Shown here: positions 42,747 through 50,252 of the stretch, piece by piece | Layout of the letters: every line of letters begins with the position of its first letter | Numbering within the stretch: position 1 is the stretch's first letter | Assembly (NCBI RefSeq): GCF_036746095.1 | Contig: NZ_DAIOEU010000020.1 | Span: 1 to 64,000 of the forward strand | Direction of reading: 5' to 3' | Origin: Dyella_B sp036746095 | GTDB taxonomy: Bacteria; Pseudomonadota; Gammaproteobacteria; Xanthomonadales; Rhodanobacteraceae | DNA: 64,000 bases | The notes under the pieces: generated by a model | Database searches by the model: none | Told to the model about the DNA's origin: nothing | The model's input: only the letters and a program-made list of their open reading frames with translations | Position numbers and translations under genes: made by a program

Positions 42747-43360
42747 GCGCTCTGGTCTCCGGATGCATTCGCGCGGCAATCGATAAGTTCGCGATCGGTG
42801 GCAATGAAATCCAGCGACACGTCCCAGCGCTCGGGCGCAATGTGCGGCAGTTCCTGGAAGTCATAGGCGATGCCGACCAGCAGCGGCTCGGTCGGGCGCA
42901 GCTGATCCTTCAGAAAGGCGAAGCTGCGGTCGTAGTAACCGCCGCCGTAGCCCAGGCGGTTGCCCTGGCGATCAAAGGCAAGCAGCGGCACGAACACCAG
43001 GTCGAGCTGGAACGGGGCGAACCATTCGTGTGGCGTCACCGGCTCTGGAATCCCAAAGCGGTTGGGCTGCACCGGATCGCCGGCTGCCCAGGGGGCAAAG
43101 CGCAGCTGATTGTCCTGGCCGATCAAGGGCAGCAGGAACTGTTGGCCACGCGTGGCGAGCGGCGGAATGACCAGGTTGAGCGGCAATTCGCCGTCGCACG
43201 CCCAGTAGCCGGCGACGCGCTTGTCCGTATGGTATTCGGGCAGGTGCTCAAGGCTGCGCCGCAGGCCTTGGGCGGCGCCGATGCGCTGGGGAGGAGAAAG
43301 GGCGCGGCGGCGTTCGGCCAGGCGCTGGCGTAGTTCACGACGTCGTGCGGCGGTGTCCAC
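42743..43360 (-). CDS. fau: 5-formyltetrahydrofolate cyclo-ligase
   Basis: Converts 5-formyl-THF to 5,10-methenyl-THF; 205 residues, the YgfA family. The phosphate/ATP-binding end motif is visible in DRQGNRLGYGGGYYDR, together with LDLVFVPLLAFD. The start GTG at 43360 has GAGGAG 9 bases upstream; the frame is open to 43411. It lies directly downstream of 6S RNA, the conserved ssrS-ygfA linkage of gammaproteobacteria. Confidence 0.93.
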   Translation of the reverse strand: MDTAARRRELRQRLAERRRALSPPQRIGAAQGLRRSLEHLPEYHTDKRVAGYWACDGELPLNLVIPPLATRGQQFLLPLIGQDNQLRFAPWAAGDPVQPNRFGIPEPVTPHEWFAPFQLDLVFVPLLAFDRQGNRLGYGGGYYDRSFAFLKDQLRPTEPLLVGIAYDFQELPHIAPERWDVSLDFIATDRELIDCRANASGDQSA

Positions 43361-43388
43361 GTCGCGCGTCTCCTCAGGGGCCCGGCGG

Positions 43389-43416
43389 CCCGGATGCCAT
43401 CGGGATGGCATCCGGG
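43389..43416. terminator. Hairpin between 6S RNA and fau
   Basis: An 11-bp perfect stem, CCCGGATGCCA / TGGCATCCGGG, with a 6-base loop. No U-run, so it may limit 3' trimming of 6S RNA or partly attenuate fau. Confidence 0.5.
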
Positions 43417-43429
43417 TTGGAATGGGGTG

Positions 43430-43617
43430 GCGTAAACCGCGATGCCGCTGCCCACCAAACGACCTTGATCCAATGGGATCAGGTGGGAGGGAAATTAAGG
43501 CCTCGAGGCTTTCCGCACGCGGCGGACATGCGCAACAGCCTTAAGTAACCGTCCCGGGTCGTATATAGGAACAAGGCAATATGTAAGAGTGTGCTGGCGC
43601 ACACCGCAGAAAACGCC
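43430..43617 (-). ncRNA. ssrS: 6S RNA
   Basis: About 188 bases between zapA and fau, the syntenic position of 6S RNA. The ends pair (GGCGTTTTCTGCGG-like 5' strand with CCGCGGTTTACGCC-like 3' strand), and the interior has the conserved GAGGCCTTAA followed later by GGATCAAGGTCG and GCAGCGGCATCGCGG, which align in order with E. coli 6S. TAAAAT at 43625-43630 on the minus strand is correctly placed as its -10 element. 6S RNA mimics an open promoter and inhibits sigma-70 RNA polymerase. The ends are approximate. Confidence 0.85.
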
Positions 43618-43622
43618 GAGGG

Positions 43623-43958
43623 CTATTTTAGTTGCGCGTCGAGTGCGGCTTCAAGCTTGCGGCGCAACGCAGCCAATCCCTCGGAGATGCCAGGTTCAGC
43701 CGCAGTGTGCGTCGCATCGCCGGCACGCTTCTGCAATTGCAGGTATTCATGCGTGATGCTGATCGCCGCCAGCACGGCGAGGCGATCGAAACCCGGTGTC
43801 TTGGCATGCGTGCGCAATTCGCGCATCTTGCGGTCGAGAAAGCTGGCCGCTTCCAGCAAGCCGTCGCGTTCTTCCGGCGGACAGGCAATCAGGAACTCGC
43901 GATCGATCAGGCGCAGTGAAACGGGTTCGTTGGTGGACATGCTGATGACGTCAGCCAT
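43623..43958 (-). CDS. zapA: Cell division protein ZapA
   Basis: A 111-residue Z-ring-associated protein that bundles FtsZ. The N-terminal globular part (VSLRLIDREFLIACPPEERDG) and the C-terminal coiled coil are both visible. The ATG at 43958 overlaps the stop of the ZapB-like gene and has GAGAG upstream; an internal ATG at 43940 gives a length closer to some homologues. The stop is only a few bases from the 6S RNA start, so the 6S promoter lies inside zapA. Confidence 0.9.
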   Translation of the reverse strand: MADVISMSTNEPVSLRLIDREFLIACPPEERDGLLEAASFLDRKMRELRTHAKTPGFDRLAVLAAISITHEYLQLQKRAGDATHTAAEPGISEGLAALRRKLEAALDAQLK

Positions 43959-44175
43959 TGCTCTCGAGTGCCTTCAATCGTTGAATCATGGCTTCGACCC
44001 GGCTGCGCGCCTGTTCGTTGCGTGCCAGCAGGCTTGCGCGTTCGTTCGCCAATTGTTCCTGGCTGTGGCGCAGGCTGCGGTTTTCTTCGCTCAAGCGGTG
44101 CACGTGGTCGAGCAGCCGATCAAGCTGCTGGCTCAGGGCGGCAAGCTCGTGCTGGGCGGCATCGGGTGTGGTCAT
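43951..44175 (-). CDS. ZapB-like coiled-coil protein (TIGR02449 type)
   Basis: A 74-residue protein that is almost entirely coiled coil (LAALSQQLDRLLDHVHRLSEE and on to the C terminus). Such small proteins precede zapA in many gammaproteobacteria and are thought to act in division, like ZapB. The ATG at 44175 gives the family-like start; upstream residues in the same frame look non-coding. It overlaps zapA by 8 bases. Confidence 0.85.
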   Translation of the reverse strand: MTTPDAAQHELAALSQQLDRLLDHVHRLSEENRSLRHSQEQLANERASLLARNEQARSRVEAMIQRLKALESNG

Positions 44176-44275
44176 GCGGCGAACTATATCAGGACGCTGG
44201 AAGAAATCTGTGGCCCGGATGGCCCGGAAATGTCGGTGCATTAAACTTGCCGCTTGAACGTTAATGGAGACCGCC

Positions 44276-44839
44276 ATGGCCACCCCCGCACCCATCGGTC
44301 ACGATGAACTGGACGATGTTGTTGTGCACTTGCGATTGTCCATTCCCGCCAGTGAGTTACATGGTTCTCTTTGCGGTTTGCTGGCGTCCAACGGCAGGCC
44401 TGGCAGGCGGTCTGTGCTGAGCGCCCTGCATCTCGAAGCCGGCAGCGACAGTGTGTCCGAACACGACCAGGACGCGCTGGATCAACTGGCCCGCCAAAGC
44501 GAACAAGAACTGGCCGACCCTGAACTTGGCTTCGAACCCTTGCTGCCCGCGGATGATCGCCCGTTGCCGGAGCGTGCCGACGCCTTGGTGGATTGGTGCC
44601 GTGGCTTTCTGAGCGGTTTTGGTTTGGGCGGTCCCGGCGCGCACGGGCGATTGTCCGACGAAGGCCGCGAGATCCTGAGCGATCTCGGGGCGATTGCGTC
44701 CTCGTCGCTGGATTTCGGCAGCGAAGACGAAGACGAGGATGCCCTGATCGAAGTGCACGAATTCGTGCGCATGGGCGCCATGCTGCTGTTCACCGAATGC
44801 CATATTCCCAGCCCGTCTTCCAGCGGCACGCTGCATTGA
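44276..44839 (+). CDS. ygfB: YgfB/UPF0149 family protein
   Basis: A 187-residue helical, acidic protein of the YecA/YgfB (UPF0149) family: SELHGSLCGLLASNG, DWCRGFLSGFGLGG and EVHEFVRMGAMLLF are family landmarks, and EDEDED is a low-complexity acidic stretch. In E. coli it lies upstream of pepP and ubiH; the biochemical role is not defined (in Pseudomonas YgfB affects beta-lactam resistance). GGAGA lies 5 bases before the ATG at 44276. pepP overlaps its end. Confidence 0.9.
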   Translation: MATPAPIGHDELDDVVVHLRLSIPASELHGSLCGLLASNGRPGRRSVLSALHLEAGSDSVSEHDQDALDQLARQSEQELADPELGFEPLLPADDRPLPERADALVDWCRGFLSGFGLGGPGAHGRLSDEGREILSDLGAIASSSLDFGSEDEDEDALIEVHEFVRMGAMLLFTECHIPSPSSSGTLH

Positions 44840-46146
44840 ACATCGCTGCCGAGGAATTCGCGCGGCGCCGCCGCCAGCTGATGAAAATGGCCGGGGAAGA
44901 CGCGGTGGTGCTGATCGCCACCGCGCCCGAGCGCATGCGCAACGCCGATGCCGCATGGCCCTATCGCCAGGATTCGGATCTCCATTATTTGTGCGGTTTT
45001 CCTGAGCCTGACGCGGTACTTGCGCTGTTGCCCGGCCGCCAGCACGGCGAGGTCGTGCTGTTCTGCCGCGAGCGCGATGCGGAGCGTGAGCGCTGGCATG
45101 GCGAGTTCGTTGGTACCGAGCGCGCCGTCGCGGATTACGGCATGGATGATGCGTTCCCCATCGACGACATCGACGACATCCTGCCGGGCATGATCGAAGG
45201 GCGCGCGCGCGTCTACTGCCACTTCGGCCGCGAGCCGCAATTCGATGCGCAGTTGCTGGGCTGGATGCGCCGCTTGCGCCAGTTGCGCGGCGGCGGCGTG
45301 GTGCCGAAGGAATTCGTGGCCCTGGGCCATCTGCTGCACGATTTGCGCCTGTACAAGTCGCGAGCGGAGTTGAAACTGATGCGCGCATCGGCGGCCATCG
45401 CCGTGGAGGCGCATCTTGCCGCCATGGCCATGGCCCGCGCCGGGCGGCATGAATACGAGGTGGAAGCCGAGCTCCTGCGTACGATGCGCAGCCGCGGCGC
45501 CGTAGCCGCCTTTCCACCCATCGTTGCCGGCGGCGTGAATGCCTGTGCCATGCATTACCAGGCCAATCGTGCCGTGCTGAAGAATGGCGACCTGCTATTG
45601 ATCGATGCCGGTGCGGAATTGGAATGCTATGCCTCCGACATCAGCCGCAGCTTTCCCATCAGCGGGCGTTTCAGCCGCGAGCAGCGCGCGCTCTACGAAA
45701 TCGTGCTTACCGCGCAAGAGGCCGCGATCGACGAGGTGATGCCGGGCCGTTCGTACAGCACCGCGCACGATGTCGCGGTGCACGTGATTACCGAAGGCTT
45801 GTGCGCACTCGGGCTGATCAAAGGCGATGCCACCGAAGCCATCATGCTAGGCAGCTACAAGCGGTTCTTCCCGGCCAAGACCAGCCACTGGCTGGGGCTG
45901 GACGTGCATGACGTGGGCGATTACCGCGTCGATGGCGAGCCGCGCATGCTGGAGCCGGGCATGGTGCTGACGGTTGAGCCGGGCATCTACATCGCGCCCG
46001 ATGACATGACGGTGCCGGAAGCGTGGCGTGGCATCGGTATTCGCATCGAGGATGACGTAGCCGTGACACGCGACGGCCATGATGTGCTGACGGTGGACGT
46101 GCCCAAGCAACCGGAAGAGATTGAGGCAGTCCTGGCCGGTCGTTGA
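44797..46146 (+). CDS. pepP: Xaa-Pro aminopeptidase P
   Basis: A 449-residue M24 metallopeptidase removing N-terminal residues before proline. An aminopeptidase-P N-domain (PYRQDSDLHYLCGFPEPDAV) precedes a pita-bread domain with the dinuclear metal ligands: DAGAELECYASDISRSFP, HWLGLDVHDVG, TVEPGIY and GIRIEDDV. The ATG at 44797 overlaps ygfB by 43 bases and starts MPYSQPVFQRH; a TTG at 44835 fits the usual family start better, so the start is uncertain. Confidence 0.92.
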   Translation: MPYSQPVFQRHAALNIAAEEFARRRRQLMKMAGEDAVVLIATAPERMRNADAAWPYRQDSDLHYLCGFPEPDAVLALLPGRQHGEVVLFCRERDAERERWHGEFVGTERAVADYGMDDAFPIDDIDDILPGMIEGRARVYCHFGREPQFDAQLLGWMRRLRQLRGGGVVPKEFVALGHLLHDLRLYKSRAELKLMRASAAIAVEAHLAAMAMARAGRHEYEVEAELLRTMRSRGAVAAFPPIVAGGVNACAMHYQANRAVLKNGDLLLIDAGAELECYASDISRSFPISGRFSREQRALYEIVLTAQEAAIDEVMPGRSYSTAHDVAVHVITEGLCALGLIKGDATEAIMLGSYKRFFPAKTSHWLGLDVHDVGDYRVDGEPRMLEPGMVLTVEPGIYIAPDDMTVPEAWRGIGIRIEDDVAVTRDGHDVLTVDVPKQPEEIEAVLAGR

Positions 46147-46310
46147 TGCTTGAGCAAATGCCATGGCTCACTCGCAAGCCCTCACTGCGGCTTGCTGATA
46201 TGTGTGACCTCTCGCCAAGTTACCGAAGCCGCCCTACGAATGTCGCACGCCTGCAACCTTGACGCTCCAGCATCCCGCGGCGTCACTCACGCGCGAAATG
46301 AGAACGCAGC

Positions 46311-48383
46311 ATGACCTCGATGAACCGCCGCCGATTCCTGCAACTGCTGGGCAGCACGACGCTGGCTTCGGCGCTGCCTCTCAGCATCGCGCGTGCACTG
46401 GAGATTCCTGCCAGCCGCCGCAAAGGCACGATCGAGGATGTCGAGCACATCGTCGTGCTGATGCAGGAGAACCGCTCCTTTGATCACTACTTCGGCGCAT
46501 TGAAAGGCGTGCGCGGGTTTGGCGATCCGCGGCCGGTCAATCTCAGCTCTGGAAACTCGGTGTGGCACCAGCCGGACGGCTCCGGCTACGTGCTGCCGTT
46601 TCATCCCACAGCGCCGGACTTGGGCTTGCAGTTCCTGGAAGATCTCGCCCATGACTGGACCAGCACGCATGCGGCATGGAACGCAGGCCAATACGATCAA
46701 TGGGTGCCCAGCAAAGGCACCACCACCATGGCGTACCTCACGCGCGAGGACATTCCCTTCCACTACGCGCTCGCCGATGCCTTCACCGTTTGCGATGCGT
46801 ACCACTGTTCCGTGCTGGGCCCGACCGATCCGAACCGCTACTACATGTGGACGGGTTGGGTCGGCAATGACGGCGCCGGCGGCGGTCCGGTGATCGACAA
46901 TGCGGAAGCGGGTTATGGCTGGTCCACCTACCCGGAAGCGCTGCAGCAGGCAGGCATTTCCTGGAAGATCTACCAGGACGCCGGCACTGGCCTGGATGCT
47001 GCCGGTTCCTGGGGTTGGACCGACGATGCCTATATCGGCAACTACGGCGACAACTCGCTGCTGTATTTCAACCAGTACCGCAACGCCCAGCCGGGCAGTC
47101 CGCTCTATCAGGGCGCCAGAACCGGTACGAACATTTCTGCTGGCGGCAGCTTGTTCGACGAACTGCGCAGCGACGTGCTCGGCAACAGGCTGCCGCAGGT
47201 ATCGTGGATCGCCGCTCCCGAAGCGTACACCGAACATCCCAACTGGCCGGCCAACTATGGCGCCTGGTACATCTCGCAAGTGCTGGATGCGCTGACCAGC
47301 AATCCGGGCGTCTTCAGCAAGACCGTGCTGTTCATCACCTACGATGAAAACGATGGCTTCTTCGACCACATGGTGCCGCCGTGCACGCCGCCAGCGGCAA
47401 CGCAAGGGCAATCCACCGTGTCGACGGCGAACGAAATGTTTGCCGGCGACGTTCTTTATCCTGCCGGCCCGTATGGCCTTGGGCCGCGCGTGCCGATGAT
47501 CGTGGTGTCGCCGTGGAGCAAGGGCGGCTGGGTGTGTTCGGAGGTGTTCGACCACACCTCGATCATTCGTTTTATCGAGCAGCGCTTTGGCGTGCAGAGT
47601 CCCAATATCACGCCGTGGCGCCGCGCCGTGTGCGGTGATCTCACATCGGCATTCGACTTTGCCAAATCCAATGGCGCACAGCCGGTTTTGCCGAGCACGC
47701 ACGCGTACGCGCCGCCGGACAAGCTGCGCCATCCCGATTATTCACCCACGCCACCCGTGAGCCAGATGCTTCCCACACAGGAGCAGGGCAGCAAACCGTT
47801 GCGTCCTGCGCCGTATGACCTGCAGGCGATGGGCCGCTGGGACAACGGGCAATTCCACCTCGATTTCCAGAATGAAGGCCGCTTGGGCGCGTGCTTCCAC
47901 GTGCGCTCCGGCCATGCGCCGGATGGTCCGTGGTACTACACCGTCGAGGCGGAAAAATCGCTTGCCGCCGCATGGCCGGCGCAAGCTGCCTACGAGTGGC
48001 ACGTGTATGGGCCGAACGGTTTTGTGCGCAGCTTCAAGGGCGACGGTTCGTCGCGCAAGACAAGCCTGCAGCTCGCCAGCCGCTACCATCGTGAAGGAGG
48101 CGGCTTGCTGCTCACCTTGGTGAATGAAGGCCACGATTTCTGCAACGTCACCGTTGAAAATCTCTACGACGGCGCGTCGATGACCTACATGCTCAAGCCC
48201 GGCGAATGTGCCGAGAAACATTGGTCGCTCGGAGACAGCTACGGTTGGTACGACTTGATCGTGCGCGCCGATGCAGAGGCCGGCTTTGTGCGTCGCCTTG
48301 CAGGTCACGTGGAAACGGACAGCGCGAGCGTAACCGATCCCGCCATTGGTCAGGCGCGGTGGCAGGGCTACCAAAAGCTTTGA
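46311..48383 (+). CDS. Phosphocholine-specific phospholipase C (Tat-exported)
   Basis: A 690-residue phosphoesterase of the PC-PLC family that hydrolyses phosphatidylcholine or related lipids. A twin-arginine signal (MNRRRFLQLLGSTTLASALP) starts the protein. Catalytic blocks are VVLMQENRSFDHYFGAL, FTVCDAYHCSVLGPTDPNR, TYDENDGFFDHMVPP and RVPMIVVSPWSKGG; two C-terminal beta domains (YDLQAMGRWDNGQF... and LTLVNEGHDFCNV...) match the DUF756-type repeats. Start by ATG at 46311, with a second in-frame ATG at 46320. It may provide phosphate or act on host membranes; substrate preference is not determinable here. Confidence 0.93.
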   Translation: MTSMNRRRFLQLLGSTTLASALPLSIARALEIPASRRKGTIEDVEHIVVLMQENRSFDHYFGALKGVRGFGDPRPVNLSSGNSVWHQPDGSGYVLPFHPTAPDLGLQFLEDLAHDWTSTHAAWNAGQYDQWVPSKGTTTMAYLTREDIPFHYALADAFTVCDAYHCSVLGPTDPNRYYMWTGWVGNDGAGGGPVIDNAEAGYGWSTYPEALQQAGISWKIYQDAGTGLDAAGSWGWTDDAYIGNYGDNSLLYFNQYRNAQPGSPLYQGARTGTNISAGGSLFDELRSDVLGNRLPQVSWIAAPEAYTEHPNWPANYGAWYISQVLDALTSNPGVFSKTVLFITYDENDGFFDHMVPPCTPPAATQGQSTVSTANEMFAGDVLYPAGPYGLGPRVPMIVVSPWSKGGWVCSEVFDHTSIIRFIEQRFGVQSPNITPWRRAVCGDLTSAFDFAKSNGAQPVLPSTHAYAPPDKLRHPDYSPTPPVSQMLPTQEQGSKPLRPAPYDLQAMGRWDNGQFHLDFQNEGRLGACFHVRSGHAPDGPWYYTVEAEKSLAAAWPAQAAYEWHVYGPNGFVRSFKGDGSSRKTSLQLASRYHREGGGLLLTLVNEGHDFCNVTVENLYDGASMTYMLKPGECAEKHWSLGDSYGWYDLIVRADAEAGFVRRLAGHVETDSASVTDPAIGQARWQGYQKL

Positions 48384-48397
48384 CGAATGCGCCGGTC

Positions 48398-48453
48398 GTA
48401 GGTTGGGGTAGTGCCATTGGCCTTAAGGGCGGCTGCGCGAGCATCAACCCAAC
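48398..48453. repeat. Degenerate REP-like inverted repeat
   Basis: GTAGGTTGGGG at 48398-48408 and CAACCCAAC at 48445-48453 form the remains of the family seen at 390-465. The right part lies within the last codons of pepQ, so the stop codon region has been captured by the repeat. Confidence 0.45.
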
Positions 48454-49763
48454 GCGGCAAAAGCATCACGCGTAAGATTCTCCGGCGCACCATCCGTGCA
48501 CACCACGTCGTCTTCGATACGAATGCCGCCGTAAGGCCGGAACGCATCCACCTTGTTCCAGTCGATGTCGCTGGCAACCGGCTTGGCGCGCAGTTCTTCG
48601 AGCAGCATGTCGATGAAGTAGAGACCCGGTTCGATAGTCACCACCATGCCCGGTTCCAGCACGCGCGTCATGCGCAGATAGGGATGGCCTTCCGGACGCG
48701 GAATGAAACCGCCGCTTTCGTTGGCCTGGAAGCCGGCAACGTCGTGCACTTGCAAGCCGATCGGATGTCCCAGGCCGTGCGGGAAAAACGCCGAGCTTAC
48801 GCCGGATTGCACGGCGCTTTCCGCGCTCATGCGAATCACGCCGTGTTCGCGCAGCACCTCGGCGATGACGAGGTGGGCATGGATGTGCAGCTCCGGATAG
48901 CTCTGTCCCGCCTTCACTTTGGCCGCAAAACCGAGTTGCGCACGTTCCATGCTGTCGATCAAGGCCTGGAATGCTTCATGGCCCTTGCCTGCGTAAGTGC
49001 GCGTGATGTCGCTGGCATAACCGGCTTTGCTGCCGCCGGCATCGATCAGGAACGAGCGGCTTTCCTTGGGCGGTGTGCGGTCAAAGTGCGTGTAGTGCAG
49101 CACGGCACCATGTTCGTTGAGGCACACGATGTTCGAGTAGGGAAGTTCCGCTTCGGTCTGGCGGGCGGCGGCGAGGTAGGCCATCTGGATACCGAACTCG
49201 CTCTCGCCTGCGCGAAAGGCTTGTTCCGCTGCGCGATGCGCGCGCGTGCCGATGCGGCTGGCTTCACGCATCAATGCCAGTTCATAGGGGGTCTTGTAGC
49301 TGCGATGCCAATGCAGATAGTTGACCACCGACTCCGGATTGTTGGCTTCCACGCCTTCGATGCTGGGGCATTCCGGTGCGATCACCGCGCGACGATCTTT
49401 CGGAAGCAGTGCTACGGCTTCGGCATTCGTGCGCACGATGCGGATGTCGAAATGATCCACCCAGTAGCCGCTCGGCGCGGCGGGTACCACGTGCCAGTAA
49501 TCGCGCGGCTGCACGAAGATCAGCTTGGGCTTGCCGCCCGGCGTATACACCACCCAGCTGCCCGGCGTATCGGTCAGCGGCAGCCAATGACGGAAATGCG
49601 GATTGGCGACGAACGCGTAGTCCTGGTCATCAAGGAATTTCCGCAGCGGCGTGCTGGCGGCAATCAGCAGATGATCGAAGCCACCCAGGGCCAGCGCCTG
49701 GTCCGCGCGTTGGCGCAGCGTGGTGATGTGTTGGGCATACAGCGAGGCAAGATCGTGGCTCAT
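48444..49763 (-). CDS. pepQ: Xaa-Pro dipeptidase (prolidase)
   Basis: A 439-residue M24 peptidase cleaving X-Pro dipeptides, near the E. coli PepQ length. Metal ligands lie in DAGGSKAGYASDITRTY, FFPHGLGHPIGLQVHDV, VVTIEPGLYF and GGIRIEDDVV. The long helix-rich insert between them (FQALIDSMERAQLGFAAK) is typical. Family members can hydrolyse organophosphorus esters as a side reaction. The ATG at 49763 has a weak Shine-Dalgarno. Confidence 0.94.
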   Translation of the reverse strand: MSHDLASLYAQHITTLRQRADQALALGGFDHLLIAASTPLRKFLDDQDYAFVANPHFRHWLPLTDTPGSWVVYTPGGKPKLIFVQPRDYWHVVPAAPSGYWVDHFDIRIVRTNAEAVALLPKDRRAVIAPECPSIEGVEANNPESVVNYLHWHRSYKTPYELALMREASRIGTRAHRAAEQAFRAGESEFGIQMAYLAAARQTEAELPYSNIVCLNEHGAVLHYTHFDRTPPKESRSFLIDAGGSKAGYASDITRTYAGKGHEAFQALIDSMERAQLGFAAKVKAGQSYPELHIHAHLVIAEVLREHGVIRMSAESAVQSGVSSAFFPHGLGHPIGLQVHDVAGFQANESGGFIPRPEGHPYLRMTRVLEPGMVVTIEPGLYFIDMLLEELRAKPVASDIDWNKVDAFRPYGGIRIEDDVVCTDGAPENLTRDAFAALG

Positions 49764-49919
49764 GCTTCAATTCCGGATGGTCTTGTCCGGCGCAGTGTAG
49801 CGCGCAGATGCATGGGCGCCACGCCAGGTGCGCGTTTGGAAAAAATTCGTCACGGCATGAGAAAAAATCGGCACAACGAGCGAGCGCTGCACGCAACGGC
49901 TGTGATGCAGAAGCACTGA

Positions 49920-50252
49920 TTACGCTTGCTGCAACCAACGCTCCAGATGCGCCGCATCGGCACTGCCGATGGCAATGATCCGATAGCCGGACCAGATCTG
50001 TCCTGGCGTGGCGGCATGCTCGTGCCATTGCTCCTGAATGCCCACCTCGATGATCGGCATGGTGGCGTCATGCGAGGGTAGCGGCAGGCTTACCTGGTAG
50101 ACGGCCTCGCTGCGTGGCGTGTGCTGGCTGATCAGCAGCATGCCGTTGCTGGACAGGTTGCCCAGCTGCCCAAGCGTCTGGCCGGTGATCATGTCGGTCA
50201 CGTTGACGATGTAGTTCGGCCGCTTGCGCGGCGCGCGACGCTGTTCGTTCAT
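49920..50252 (-). CDS. PilZ domain protein
   Basis: A 110-residue single-domain PilZ protein. Both cyclic-di-GMP-binding motifs are intact: Arg5-x-x-x-Arg9 in MNEQRRAPRKRP and the N-x-S-x-x-G in NLSSNGMLL. It probably acts as a c-di-GMP receptor/adaptor. The ATG overlaps the stop of the DUF1631 gene (ATGA), so the two are coupled. No pilus or cellulose genes adjoin it. Clp at 29381-30076 may be another c-di-GMP effector in this organism. Confidence 0.9.
   Translation of the reverse strand: MNEQRRAPRKRPNYIVNVTDMITGQTLGQLGNLSSNGMLLISQHTPRSEAVYQVSLPLPSHDATMPIIEVGIQEQWHEHAATPGQIWSGYRIIAIGSADAAHLERWLQQA

Noticed and set aside
46287..47732. Minus-strand open frame of 481 codons opposite the phospholipase gene
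   Set aside because: Shadow of a GC-rich gene; Arg/His/Val-rich composition, no ribosome-binding site or domain.
48411..49919. Plus-strand open frame of 502 codons opposite pepQ
   Set aside because: Antisense shadow; pepQ has intact M24 metal ligands, the other frame has none.
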